Shown here: piece after piece, positions 8,081-17,545 of the stretch | Position numbering within the stretch: the stretch's first letter is position 1 | How the letters are laid out: every line of letters starts with the position of its first letter | Origin: Pseudomonas sp. 31-12 | GTDB taxonomy: Bacteria; Pseudomonadota; Gammaproteobacteria; Pseudomonadales; Pseudomonadaceae | Direction: 5' to 3' | Assembly (NCBI RefSeq): GCF_003151075.1 | Contig: NZ_CP029482.1 | Location: 3,534,001-3,598,000 of the forward strand | Length of the DNA stretch: 64,000 nucleotides | Translations under genes and position numbers: made by a program | Notes under the pieces: model-generated | What the model saw: the letters and a program-made list of their open reading frames with translations, nothing else | What the model was told of the DNA's origin: nothing | Database searches by the model: none

Positions 8081-10063
8081 ATGTCTGACCAGAACCGTCA
8101 CCTTTCGTTGTTTGAGGAAGACTATCTTCTCCGTGAACTGGGCCCGGTTGCGCACGTGCCGCAGGTGGCGCTGACTGAGCTTGTGGCCAACGCCTGGGAC
8201 GCAGGCGCGAGCAAGGTCGATCTGTTTCTACCTACCGAGCTTGGCGGTACCCTGACCGTGGTCGATGATGGACACGGAATGTCTGCCCAGCAGTTCAGGA
8301 AACGTTGGATGACGCTTCGATATAATCGTCTCAAGCACCAAAGTGCCAAAGTTGAATTTCCCAAGGAGAGGAGCTCCAAACTCAGGAAAGCCTATGGGCG
8401 TAACGGGGTGGGTCGACATGGGCTGCTATGTTTCGGTGATCAGTACCAGGTCGACACATGGCGCGACTCCAAGCTCAGCACCTTCGTGGTGAGTACAGAG
8501 TCTGGGCCCAGTCCGTTTGTGGTGCGTTCAGAAGAGTTTGCCGAGCGTGAAGGGGCTGGCACACGGCTGTCTGTTTCAGTCACCCGCAAGATGCCGGATG
8601 TCAAAGAAATCATCACGGTACTCGCCGCACGATTCATCCATGACCCGGGATTCCAGATTCGAGTAAATGGTACGCCTTTGACCTTGGCGAAACTTGAGCA
8701 GCATGCCCGCACGCACGCCCTGAAGCTGAGTGATGGCCGCACGGCAAAAGTCATCGTCATCGACTCCACACAGCAGAACCATTCGTCCATCCACCAAGGC
8801 GTGGCATTTTGGGTTGAACACCGACTCGTGGGTAACCCCTCTTGGGTCATCGGCCAGGTCGCGAACTTCGATGGGCGTACGAGGTTCGCCAAACGTTACA
8901 AGGTTATCGTGGACACTCAGGGCTTTGAAGGTCACGTGACCCAAGACTGGACAGGGTTTCAGTCGACACCTGCCGTCGAGGAGTTGTACAAGGCCGCTGC
9001 GGAATGCATCACTCGGGTGGCGGATGAACTGGCGACAGAGGTCGTGGAGGCCACCTCCGAAGATGCCCTGGTACAGAACCGTTCAGAGCTCAAATCCCTG
9101 GGGCATGGTGCTCAACTCGAAGTATCAGAGTTCACGAAAGCTGTCGCCCAGGCCCACCCTATGGTGTCTCCAGAATTTCTCGCCACGGCGGTGAAAGCAG
9201 TCATCAACCTTGAGAAGTCCAAGAGCGGGGCATCCTTACTACAAAAGCTGGCTAACCTGCCTGCGACCGATATTGAAGGCTTGGATTCCCTCTTGGCAGA
9301 CTGGTCAGTTAAGGACGCATTGCGCGTGCTTGACGAGATTGATGGCCGGCTCTGCGTCATTGAGGCCATCACCAGGCTGGCGGAAGATCCTGAGACGGAT
9401 GAGCTCCACACCCTACACCCTCTGATTCTGCGATCCCGCTGGTTGTTTGGCCCCGAGTTCGAGTCGATGGAGTACTGCTCAAACATGACGTTGAAAAGCG
9501 TTGCGAAACAGCTCTGGGGGGATGGCGACGCCTCCTTTGCCAACGAGCGTAAGCGACCAGACATCGTGGTGCTGCCAGATCGATCCACAGTACAACTGGT
9601 GGGTATCGAGCATTTCGATCCTCAAGATGCGTCTATCGTCCAGATGCAGAACATCCTTCTGATTGAGCTCAAGAAAGGCGGCTTCAAACTCAATCGGCAG
9701 GAGGTCAACCAGGCCGACGGGTACGTCCAAGACATCGCGGGCTCAGGCTACGTCAACGGCTCACCGTTCATAACGGCCTGGGTCGTGGGGCAGTCGATCG
9801 CTGCCGGGGTTGGTACTTCCAAGACGGTAGGGGATGAGTCCCGTAAGTACGGGCAAGTCCGAGCTACTACTTATGGAGCTTTGGTTAGCACAGCCAACTT
9901 GCGGCTGATGCGGTTACGGAAAACCTTGGAAGACCGGTACGACAACATCAAAACGGACGCGCTCCTCGTCAAGGTATTGTCGACCCAAGAGCAGGGCAAC
10001 CTCGACCTTGACGCGTCTCGTGCTGCTGAAACGCAGGACACCGCTATCAAGGAAGCGGTCTAA
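8081..10063 (+). CDS. GHKL ATPase with PD-(D/E)xK-like C-terminal nuclease
   Basis: A 660-residue protein. The N-terminus is a GHKL (gyrase/Hsp90/MutL/MORC) ATPase: N-box ELVANAWDAG (33-42), G1 box VDDGHGMS (61-68) and G2 box GRNGVGRHG (106-114). A transducer-like beta-rich region follows to about residue 300. The C-terminal part carries a restriction-endonuclease-like signature: Asp494 in KRPDIVVLP and Glu529-x-Lys531 in ILLIELKKGG, then Gln541 in an RQEVNQADGY helix, a spacing and context like PD-(D/E)xK nucleases. Start 8081 is preceded by GGAGGGAATCA. This is a candidate ATP-gated DNA nuclease: the ATPase half would clamp or sense DNA and the tail cut it. Family members of this type occur in defence regions, but I cannot name a characterised system. 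It is monocistronic. Confidence 0.78.
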   Translation: MSDQNRHLSLFEEDYLLRELGPVAHVPQVALTELVANAWDAGASKVDLFLPTELGGTLTVVDDGHGMSAQQFRKRWMTLRYNRLKHQSAKVEFPKERSSKLRKAYGRNGVGRHGLLCFGDQYQVDTWRDSKLSTFVVSTESGPSPFVVRSEEFAEREGAGTRLSVSVTRKMPDVKEIITVLAARFIHDPGFQIRVNGTPLTLAKLEQHARTHALKLSDGRTAKVIVIDSTQQNHSSIHQGVAFWVEHRLVGNPSWVIGQVANFDGRTRFAKRYKVIVDTQGFEGHVTQDWTGFQSTPAVEELYKAAAECITRVADELATEVVEATSEDALVQNRSELKSLGHGAQLEVSEFTKAVAQAHPMVSPEFLATAVKAVINLEKSKSGASLLQKLANLPATDIEGLDSLLADWSVKDALRVLDEIDGRLCVIEAITRLAEDPETDELHTLHPLILRSRWLFGPEFESMEYCSNMTLKSVAKQLWGDGDASFANERKRPDIVVLPDRSTVQLVGIEHFDPQDASIVQMQNILLIELKKGGFKLNRQEVNQADGYVQDIAGSGYVNGSPFITAWVVGQSIAAGVGTSKTVGDESRKYGQVRATTYGALVSTANLRLMRLRKTLEDRYDNIKTDALLVKVLSTQEQGNLDLDASRAAETQDTAIKEAV

Positions 10064-10149
10064 CAACAGAGGAGGAGGAGAGCTGAATTTCGTGATCAGA
10101 TTTATTGCCTGAATTGATCCTCAGCTCAGGCTTTCATTTGTAGGATGCT

Positions 10150-10599
10150 CTACAGCTCATGACTTTCAGCCCACGCTCTCTCGAAAAGCTGCGAGCGCGT
10201 CTGGATGTATAGTTCGGTAGAATGAAAACCCACCGCTGATTCCAGCTTGCCGGCCTTTCCGAAGTCACTGCTAGAGACCCAGACAGTATCAGGAGCCACC
10301 AGGACGGCTTTTGGACCTATGTCACGGTGCACAGCGATCCGGAGCCAGGGCCTCGCTGCCTTCAGGGTTTTAGCGCCAGCAGTGGCGTCTGCGTGCGCCA
10401 CTATCCATATGTCTCGGGGCCGCTTATCCAGAATTTTCGTGATGTAATATATATCAGGCAGACCACGGGTCAGGATCAAGATTTCGCCGGTGGCTTTGCT
10501 GATTTGACTCAAACGCGTAGCCCATGTCGACGCGCCAATGGACATCTTTGCGTCCGAGCATGAAAAAGCGAATCCGCCGCTGTCATCGCTGAAAGCCAT
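10150..10599 (-). CDS. degenerate PLD-superfamily-like protein
   Basis: A 149-residue single-domain protein whose C-terminal half resembles the second half of a phospholipase-D/Nuc fold: an HxK-like region IGPKAVLVAP and a GSxN-like turn WVSSSDFGKAG, followed by the usual closing strand (ELYIQTRS). The His of HxK is Gly and the Asn of GSxN is Asp, so it may be catalytically dead or my alignment may be off. The N-terminal half (MSIGASTWATRLSQIS, ATGEILILTRGLPDIYYI) fits the first strand of a PLD domain. It is transcribed away from the STAND NTPase, suggesting a shared regulatory region, and converges on the GHKL gene. A sensor or regulatory subunit is possible. Confidence 0.5.
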   Translation of the reverse strand: MAFSDDSGGFAFSCSDAKMSIGASTWATRLSQISKATGEILILTRGLPDIYYITKILDKRPRDIWIVAHADATAGAKTLKAARPWLRIAVHRDIGPKAVLVAPDTVWVSSSDFGKAGKLESAVGFHSTELYIQTRSQLFERAWAESHEL

Positions 10600-10887
10600 G
10601 TCATCTTCACCCCATTTGTCTAGTGCATGATCGTGGCATAGAAGGACGTATGAGGTCGACTAGCTTGCTCGACACGTTTTGTTCCATTCTTTCAAGAGTT
10701 AGGGGGTGAACGGCCTGTGTTGGAATGGCCGAACGAATTCCTCAGGCCTCGCGTTCTTGGGAAGGGCCAGATAGCATTCCCAATTCGGCATCTGCAAAGT
10801 TTTGCGCCACAATCACTCGCGTTGAAGTTTCTCCACAGCGCTCCGCACGCCCCCAGCTTTGGGTGATACTTGAGGAAGGTGGGTTAG

Positions 10888-13605
10888 ATGGATCCCTACA
10901 AACGCAAACACTACGTAAGAAGAATATCCAGTGAAATCGGTTCAATAGGCCAAGCCTTCGAGGCATTCGGGGGGCTAGTCCTGAATCTGGTTCTCAAGGT
11001 GCCGGTGAGCTCTCGAGGAATCAATCCCAGAGGTTTCCCCGTTGCAGGCGTTGTTGATGGAGTCTCGCCGGACGGTTCTCACGCTGCAGAGTATTCCGCC
11101 GTTGAGAAGTACTTCGCGTCTGCCATGGACAAAGCACAGTCTGACGTGCGCCATGTGCTGGCGAAAGCTCCACATGCCAAAGAGATCTACTTGCTCGCCA
11201 GCGCTTTAAAGGCTCCCCAGATCGCTCAGGCCTTTGAAACTAAAGTGCTTGGTTGGCCAGAAATGAAAGGTCGATCACTCCATGTCCTGGGGGCTTCAGA
11301 AATCGCGGATGCGATCATAGAGAACGGCCTGGACGACGAACATGTCGTTCGCAAACTGGGCCATTACTTACCATCCCTGTCTCGTTTCTCAGAAGAGGAA
11401 GCGGCACAAGCACTTGTTCCTCAGATAGACCCCGCGCGCATCCCCCGGCCAGAAGTGGACGGATTGCTTGATAAGCTTTTTGCTGAGCGAAGCTGTGTGA
11501 TTCTCGCGGGCTTGGCCGGTAGCGGGAAGTCGGACGCGGCGGCCGCTTATGCTCACCGTAACTGGCACAAGTACCACACGGTGCTGTGGCTTCCAGGGGG
11601 GGATCTGGAGAGAATCGAAGATCTCCAAGCGGTACCAATCACTCGAATGGGCGAACGCCGCAACGTAGCAGGCCTACTGAAAAGTCGCCCGTGCTTGGTG
11701 ATCATTGATGATGCAAAGGAGCATTTTACATCCGGTGCGCTTTCATCGCTGTGCGGGCCAGGATCCCATGTGTTGCTAACCCGTAGAGCCCTCTCAGTTG
11801 ACGCACACGGAATTCCTCCGATGTCACCATGGGATGCCCAGCAATTGCTGACGCGAAACCTGTCACCCTGTCCAACTCGGACTTGGGACAAGATTTGGCA
11901 GTCTGTCGGAGGGCATCCCCTAACCATCAATCTACTCAATGCAGCGGTTTGCGAAGGTGCGTCCTGGGCCGACATTGAGCAGGATTGCCAAATGCCTGGA
12001 ACGCTCGAATCAAATGGCCAAATATTGGCCGATCGGCTGCTCGGTCGATTACGTATTGCTTCTGAGCAGGGGCTTGCATTCTTTGAATGGGCGGGCAACT
12101 CGCAAATTGATTACAAGCTGATGGTGGCGTTGTCCACTCCAGCGCTGGCAAGGACGTTGCGCAAGTACGGCCTGACCGCCCCGAGTAGGCCAGGAGTTTT
12201 ACGCCTCCACGATGTGGTTTATGCCAGCCTTTCAGCCCAGACCTGGTGGACGCAGTCTCATCGGGATGCAATCACCGACAAGGTTTGCGCTTACATGGGT
12301 ACCGTTGCGTTGGGTACCGATTTAGCTTTTTGGTCGGCAGCGATCAACCTGCGTGTCAAGATTGAGCGCCTGGTTGAAGGGGGAGATCGTAGACCCGCAT
12401 TCATCTACGCCATGTTATCTACATGGGCGCCGTCGGAGGTACGACCAGATCTGTTAGCCAACCCACGCATGGATGCCGACCTGATAGGCGAAGGCGCTAA
12501 CCCCGCTTCGCCGATAGCGACGATGGCCCTGATTGAGACGGTTGAGAAACTCTATCTGCATGAGAAAATCACCTCCCGCAGCGACGCACAGCACATGCTT
12601 GGTGAACGGATTGAGGTATTCGACAAGCTGGCTGTAGCGAAAGGGTTAACCATCAAGCAGCAGTCTGAGATCCAGCACCACAAGGGAAAGGCACTTGTAC
12701 GCCTGAACCGTGAGGCTGAGGCACTCACCATTTTCGACGCAGTCTTGGCCGGGCCTCATCCCTTGCCGGAAACCGAAATCCAGATCATGCGCCTCTTCAA
12801 GAAAGGTGGCCCTCTTAATCAGGAGCGTGCTGCCGATATTGCCAATGGAATTTTCACTGCAGCCGCTTCCAACGAGCCGGTCTCCCATTCAGTGTTCTTT
12901 GCCGCGGTTGAGCTAGCGACCTGGCTGCGACTCGCTGACCTCATTATTAAGCATGAGACTCTCATCACTACGATGCTCGTCGAGGCAGCAGAACTAGGCA
13001 TCTCCCAAGCTCTTCAGACGATGTCCTCCATTTCAAGATTCCTTTCAAAGGAAGCCCCCGATTTTCTAAACAGACTCATCTCGGCGATCCCTCCTAAAGT
13101 CATTGATGAACTGCCTCTTCCGCAGGACAGGTTTGCTTGGGCCGATATTCTGTTTGAAGCGTCACGTATCGCTGATGCCTCTGCTGAATCACAACGGGCA
13201 GAATCATTGCGTCTGTTCGAGACGCTCCCGCCTGAGAGTTTCCACAGCCAGCGCCATGCTGAGTTACTGCTGCTAATGCAAAGACCTGAAGAAGCCAAGG
13301 CATTGCTGAGTACACGAGAAGACTTACAAAACGGCCCCTTTGCCCAACGACTCATGGCAATTGCTGAATATCAGCTGGGGCATCCGACCGTTGCTCTAAA
13401 GTGGATTGACAGTGCGTTCGAACATCTGTCACCCAAGCAGTCGAAGTACCGATACGAGTTTCATGAACACCGTTTCGACTTCCTCGCCGCGATCCCGGGT
13501 GCATCACCTTTAGCTGAGCTCGAAAGAGCGATTGAGCTGAGTGCCTCCGGGAAAGAGCACGAGCGTTTGAAAGGTCGGTTAGCAGCTTTTCTGAAGGGTC
13601 GGTAA
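10888..13605 (+). CDS. STAND-type NTPase with nuclease-like N-terminal domain
   Basis: A 905-residue protein in three parts. Residues 1-150 look like a PD-(D/E)xK nuclease domain (FEAFGGLVLNLVLK helix, Asp57 in GVVDGVS, Glu68 in HAAEYSAVEKYF), the type found N-terminal in some Avs-like STAND proteins; the canonical catalytic Lys is not obvious. Residues 200-450 are a P-loop STAND NTPase with Walker A GLAGSGKS (208-215), Walker B LVIIDD (270-275), LLTRR sensor and GGHPL motif (the GLPL-like element). The remaining ~450 residues are helical repeats of TPR type, the usual sensor. The expected behaviour is phage-protein sensing, oligomerisation and effector activation. A downstream HExxH protein on the same strand may be a partner. 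The first ATG (MDPYKRKHYVRR) fits. Confidence 0.75.
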   Translation: MDPYKRKHYVRRISSEIGSIGQAFEAFGGLVLNLVLKVPVSSRGINPRGFPVAGVVDGVSPDGSHAAEYSAVEKYFASAMDKAQSDVRHVLAKAPHAKEIYLLASALKAPQIAQAFETKVLGWPEMKGRSLHVLGASEIADAIIENGLDDEHVVRKLGHYLPSLSRFSEEEAAQALVPQIDPARIPRPEVDGLLDKLFAERSCVILAGLAGSGKSDAAAAYAHRNWHKYHTVLWLPGGDLERIEDLQAVPITRMGERRNVAGLLKSRPCLVIIDDAKEHFTSGALSSLCGPGSHVLLTRRALSVDAHGIPPMSPWDAQQLLTRNLSPCPTRTWDKIWQSVGGHPLTINLLNAAVCEGASWADIEQDCQMPGTLESNGQILADRLLGRLRIASEQGLAFFEWAGNSQIDYKLMVALSTPALARTLRKYGLTAPSRPGVLRLHDVVYASLSAQTWWTQSHRDAITDKVCAYMGTVALGTDLAFWSAAINLRVKIERLVEGGDRRPAFIYAMLSTWAPSEVRPDLLANPRMDADLIGEGANPASPIATMALIETVEKLYLHEKITSRSDAQHMLGERIEVFDKLAVAKGLTIKQQSEIQHHKGKALVRLNREAEALTIFDAVLAGPHPLPETEIQIMRLFKKGGPLNQERAADIANGIFTAAASNEPVSHSVFFAAVELATWLRLADLIIKHETLITTMLVEAAELGISQALQTMSSISRFLSKEAPDFLNRLISAIPPKVIDELPLPQDRFAWADILFEASRIADASAESQRAESLRLFETLPPESFHSQRHAELLLLMQRPEEAKALLSTREDLQNGPFAQRLMAIAEYQLGHPTVALKWIDSAFEHLSPKQSKYRYEFHEHRFDFLAAIPGASPLAELERAIELSASGKEHERLKGRLAAFLKGR

Positions 13606-13632
13606 GAGCCAGCCGACGGAGCAACCCAGAAT

Positions 13633-13672
13633 TGAGAAACAACTGCCGAGGATTGCTCGGTAGTTGGTCTCA
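13633..13672 (+). terminator. hairpin after STAND gene
   Basis: An 11-bp stem CAACTGCCGAG/CTCGGTAGTTG (one G-T wobble; 13640-13650 and 13656-13666, loop GATTG) is flanked by a further pairing TGAGA/TCTCA (13633-13637, 13668-13672). It starts 28 bases past the STAND gene stop. It lacks a long T-run, so read-through into the next gene is possible. Confidence 0.65.
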
Positions 13673-13761
13673 TTCGAGCGTTTCACTCTTGTTCACCTCG
13701 AAACAAAAAGCTCTGTCTCGGTACATTTGGCGTTTCTTTGCCTCCATCACGGATTACTCGA

Positions 13762-15042
13762 ATGCTCGGCGTTAGCCTGAATTCCAGCAGCATCGCTACC
13801 TACGACCACTTAACCCAAACCATACATTTAAAACGAACTGAAGAGCCTGACCTGTTGAAACTCACCGAGGCCATCTACGCCCCAAAGTGGGATGCAGGCC
13901 TTGCATTGGTCGACGGCGCACACAACGTACTTGCTCCGCTGGCGCATGAGACCCGTCACTGGCTCGACATGAATTGTTCAATCAGGGGGCTCAAAACGCT
14001 GAAGGCGATTTTTGAACTCCAAGCCAATCCTGTGGCAGGTAACCCTTCGGTGAAGGCGCTGAAGCGAGACATTACTCTCAATCGTTTCATCGAACGTTTT
14101 GAACACCAGGATTTAGCCGCTCGCTATCCTTGGCAGGTCGATTTTAGCCTTAGCATCCCGCATTCCCACGAGCAAATCGAACACATTTCCCTATGCTTTT
14201 ACGGAGGGCAAGACCGTTCTCGTAATACCATACTGTTCAAGTCCCCCATCTACCTCGGAAGCCTACTGGAGACATGCGCTGTCTACCAAGAGCAGCGTGA
14301 TATCCTGCCTTTGTTTTTGCGGGAGGGTCTTCCTCAAGGCGCCCGTGATGAAGCCGAAGCGAAAGCTCTGCGTCTTTTTCAAGATCCCACTGCTCCGGAA
14401 TATCACGCCATCACTCATGCTGTCTCGAGTGCAGCACGCCAGCCCGAAGCAGTCGATGGAATCTCGCTCGCCGCAGGTCTTTGTACGTTGCTGCTGAATA
14501 TGCCAACGCAGATGCTTAAGGACAGTTGCCAACGGTTTGAGGATGCACTGGGTAACAGACGTTACGGAAACGGCCACGTCTTAGCGGCCGACCAGTTGAG
14601 GCGCATGGTAGGGGTTTCTCCGGAAGCAGCACTAATCCATAGCGTCGTGAACGAATTGGCTCGTCGCTCAACTGCCGGTGCGTTGTCCTTCAGCACTGAC
14701 TTGATCTTCGATCTGGTGCCATTCTGGCGCAAAAGGCAGGATGAATTCTTCGAGCGCAGCCATGCCCATTTCGTGACGCAAATCAGCCAAATCAAAGGGC
14801 CTGAGTATTTCCATGACGCCGTTCCTGCACTGATTGAGAACAATCGGTGGCTGATGGAGCAAAAGTCCTTGGACCTGACCCTAGGCGGGCTACCGAATCG
14901 CCCTCCGATCATCTTTGGTGATGGATTTGTACTGAAAGGTGCTGATGCTTTCGAAGGCTTGGTACCTAATTTTGAGAGTGCGGATAACTCCGTAGTAGCA
15001 TCCCTGCTGAACATCCAGGAACTGAGCCGTGACGCTGGATAA
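13762..15042 (+). CDS. putative zinc metallopeptidase (HExxH) of unknown family
   Basis: A 426-residue protein with a zinc-protease motif HETRH at residues 62-66 (context LAPLAHETRHWLDM), the HExxH pattern on a helix; a Glu in LLETCAVYQEQ about 100 residues later could be the third ligand of a gluzincin-type site. The rest is helical with no other family I recognise. The first in-frame ATG is at 13762; a TTG at 13738 would add eight residues. It follows the STAND NTPase gene on the same strand by about 160 bases with a hairpin between, and converges on the PIWI gene. Proteases are known effectors or partners of STAND sensors, so a two-gene system is a reasonable guess but is unproven. Confidence 0.6.
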   Translation: MLGVSLNSSSIATYDHLTQTIHLKRTEEPDLLKLTEAIYAPKWDAGLALVDGAHNVLAPLAHETRHWLDMNCSIRGLKTLKAIFELQANPVAGNPSVKALKRDITLNRFIERFEHQDLAARYPWQVDFSLSIPHSHEQIEHISLCFYGGQDRSRNTILFKSPIYLGSLLETCAVYQEQRDILPLFLREGLPQGARDEAEAKALRLFQDPTAPEYHAITHAVSSAARQPEAVDGISLAAGLCTLLLNMPTQMLKDSCQRFEDALGNRRYGNGHVLAADQLRRMVGVSPEAALIHSVVNELARRSTAGALSFSTDLIFDLVPFWRKRQDEFFERSHAHFVTQISQIKGPEYFHDAVPALIENNRWLMEQKSLDLTLGGLPNRPPIIFGDGFVLKGADAFEGLVPNFESADNSVVASLLNIQELSRDAG

Positions 15043-15184
15043 GGGCGGCATATCAGGGCTTTCGTCAGTCCCTTCATGAGCACGGTCTAATGATGATGAG
15101 CCCGTGCATGGGTTAGACACTCGCAGCCTGCTCAACACCAGCTAGATCAGGCGAGCCGCAGGCTGTGCCAAGCCATAGACTCAA

Positions 15185-17545
15185 TCAAAAGCGACCCTTC
15201 CTCAGCTTCTCGGCAACCGGATGATCCTCTGCAATCTGCCGGGCTGCGTGAAGCGGGGAGGGAAGCCGAAGAAAACCATCCCACAATGGGGCATTCTTGC
15301 ACCAGTATCCGGCCTGCAGCGCCATCTGGTCTTTGTTTGCAAAGTTGCCTTCCTGGATCATCACAAACTCCGTCACTCCCAGCTGCTGCCACGAATCCTT
15401 GAGCTGCGACTGGGTGACGTCGTAACGGGTGTGGTAACGGTGAGAGCGCACCTTATTGAAGGTCTTCGAGTAAGACGTGAAGTAATACACCAGTTCCTGG
15501 TGCTCAGCTTGGTGCACGCCGATTCGATTTCCTATGAACATCGGCGCCAGAGGTGAAAGTGACTGCACACCGGTCATTTGAGCTGTTTGATAATCAGACC
15601 GCGTGCGTATCAACCAAGCGTTTTTTGGAACGGGAGGCAATCCTTGGCCTGCGCCATCATTCATGCCTGGGTACAGGCGCTTCGCACCGGCGTTGATGTA
15701 CACAATCAATGGACTCTCGGCCACGGCAGTAGGCGCGAGGAGTGCTTGCCTGATCAGCAGTTTGGCAGCGTCCTGATCCAGCAACTTCGGGCTTGCATGA
15801 ATGGCACAGAGTCCTTCGCTGTAGCTTTTCCACTGACCTGGTTGACCACCTGCACCATCAACGTAGACCTGTAGATACCGGGTATTGACCAAGGAGCGCG
15901 TGATCACGGGCAGGTAAGTGTTGGACTTTTGGAGGTAATCGACATAAATCGAAACGACGGTCGTATTGGCCGGGATGCCTGCGGTACGTTTCAGTGGTAG
16001 CGGAACATAGCCGGTACCACGAGTCGCATCGATGAGGCTGTTGATGGCTGGGTAATCGACATGCGGATCAGACTCCTCAGTCTTGCCTTTGCGCAGCCGA
16101 CTCTTCAATCCTGGAGCAGTGCCCTTCGATGACGTGGCTCCTTCACCTTGAGACGGCAGGTGGAAGATGAATTGCGTTGAGATCCCATGTTTGGCGCAGA
16201 GTGTCCGCAACACATGCTTCGGATCGTTTTCGTCCTTCGTGGCCACCTCGGGGGTTGTTTCGATAATCGCGGCGTCCGGCGCCAGGCTGGTCAGCCGTGG
16301 CAACAATTCATGGGTAAACCAGTTCTGAATGTCCATCGAGGTTGTCCTGGAAGTCAGTACCCGTTGCGCATCCTTGCACTGGATCTGCTGGAGTAGGACT
16401 TTAGGCTTGGGCTTTTCCTTGAACACGGGAGAAAGAGACTCCAGGTTTTCGTAGGCCGTGTTGATGCGCATCATGATGTCCGTGTGCGCGGTCACTACTG
16501 CGATTCGAATCGGCCGCTCTGGCTCGTCTGACGTTTTGTCTCGCTGAGCGATGAGCCGGCCCACATAGCGCGTCAGCATGGGCTTGGCTGAGATCAGGGT
16601 CTTCTGGACGTGAAAGCTTGCCTGGTCGAGGATGACCGTACCGACGCCACTGCCAATGGGCGAGCCAATCGGCGTGTGGGCATGAATCGGCCGGAGGGCC
16701 CCGGCCATAGAAATCTCATCGCCACCCAGCGCCGGCAAACTTCCTTCGCCCATGTGTTGGATGAGTTCGGCGGCAGGACTGGTGTAGACGGTCTGAAAGT
16801 GACCATCATCTGTCCGCAATGTGCGGATCTGGAACTTGGAAATTCCGCGAGCGGTTTTGATCCAGGTCGAGTGTGTGGTGTGACGCCACTCGGGCAAGAT
16901 ATGGCTCAGGTGAACCGTAACGGACGCGTACTGACTGGGCACCTTGTGCAGCAACAACAAACTCGTTGAAACGGAGTGCATAGCCACTGCGCGGCGATCG
17001 CCACGTTCGTAGAACAGCGGGTTGTCCCAGGCAAGCAAGGAGCCATCGCTGCAGACAGAGAGGTTTAACGGGACGGAAGACTCCATCGGTTTGCTCGATA
17101 ATTGCTGCGCGAGCATCCACGGTACAACCTTGTAAGCCACCGTTGACTGTCGTGGGTCGTGCATTACGTCAGATGCATGGATAGGAATTGGGCGCTCTGG
17201 CACGAGCAGATCGATGAAGTCCTGTTGGCCTGGCATTGCTTTGCGCAGGATGTGCTGAGCCCATACGTTGATTGCCCGGTTCAGTTTGCCTGGGTCGATG
17301 GGCTTGAGTGACGCGATGGCTGGCGCCTCCTTGCTCTTGAGCAGTTGCGCGTTCACCCATACCGGGCCGCCTGACAGGTAACTGAGAATCTCTTCAAGTG
17401 ACTCAGTGGGCAGATAGGGCTTACCGAAATGATTGGTGAGCAGTTGCCATCCATTCACGAAATCCCGTGAAGCGTGGTATTGCATGACGGGAGGAAGCTC
17501 GTCCGGGTCGAATCGGAACAGGTTAGTCCTCAGGGAAATCGTCAT
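15185..17545 (-). CDS. pPIWI-RE family protein (Argonaute-like)
   Basis: A 786-residue protein that I assign to the prokaryotic PIWI-RE family, mainly from its partners: it is the last gene of a tight three-gene set with a DinG-type helicase and a REase, the arrangement described for pPIWI-RE modules by Burroughs, Iyer and Aravind. The N-terminal ~330 residues are the family-specific region. A MID-like Rossmann segment spans roughly 345-480 (IRIAVVTAHTD, AAIIETTPE). The RNase-H/PIWI-like fold occupies about 525-786, with strands VVSIYVDYLQ, YLQVYVDG and SPLIVYINAG, an arginine pair in WLIRTRS (647, 649) and the helix-rich end PSPLHAARQIAEDHP. No DDE/DDH Argonaute triad is evident. The start ATG overlaps the helicase gene by 23 bases. 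Probable role: nucleic-acid-guided recognition of invading DNA or R-loops. Confidence 0.8.
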   Translation of the reverse strand: MTISLRTNLFRFDPDELPPVMQYHASRDFVNGWQLLTNHFGKPYLPTESLEEILSYLSGGPVWVNAQLLKSKEAPAIASLKPIDPGKLNRAINVWAQHILRKAMPGQQDFIDLLVPERPIPIHASDVMHDPRQSTVAYKVVPWMLAQQLSSKPMESSVPLNLSVCSDGSLLAWDNPLFYERGDRRAVAMHSVSTSLLLLHKVPSQYASVTVHLSHILPEWRHTTHSTWIKTARGISKFQIRTLRTDDGHFQTVYTSPAAELIQHMGEGSLPALGGDEISMAGALRPIHAHTPIGSPIGSGVGTVILDQASFHVQKTLISAKPMLTRYVGRLIAQRDKTSDEPERPIRIAVVTAHTDIMMRINTAYENLESLSPVFKEKPKPKVLLQQIQCKDAQRVLTSRTTSMDIQNWFTHELLPRLTSLAPDAAIIETTPEVATKDENDPKHVLRTLCAKHGISTQFIFHLPSQGEGATSSKGTAPGLKSRLRKGKTEESDPHVDYPAINSLIDATRGTGYVPLPLKRTAGIPANTTVVSIYVDYLQKSNTYLPVITRSLVNTRYLQVYVDGAGGQPGQWKSYSEGLCAIHASPKLLDQDAAKLLIRQALLAPTAVAESPLIVYINAGAKRLYPGMNDGAGQGLPPVPKNAWLIRTRSDYQTAQMTGVQSLSPLAPMFIGNRIGVHQAEHQELVYYFTSYSKTFNKVRSHRYHTRYDVTQSQLKDSWQQLGVTEFVMIQEGNFANKDQMALQAGYWCKNAPLWDGFLRLPSPLHAARQIAEDHPVAEKLRKGRF

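Noticed and set aside
15185..17545. Classical long or short prokaryotic Argonaute
   Set aside because: No DEDX catalytic tetrad, PAZ or typical MID motif was found, and the helicase/REase partners fit pPIWI-RE instead.
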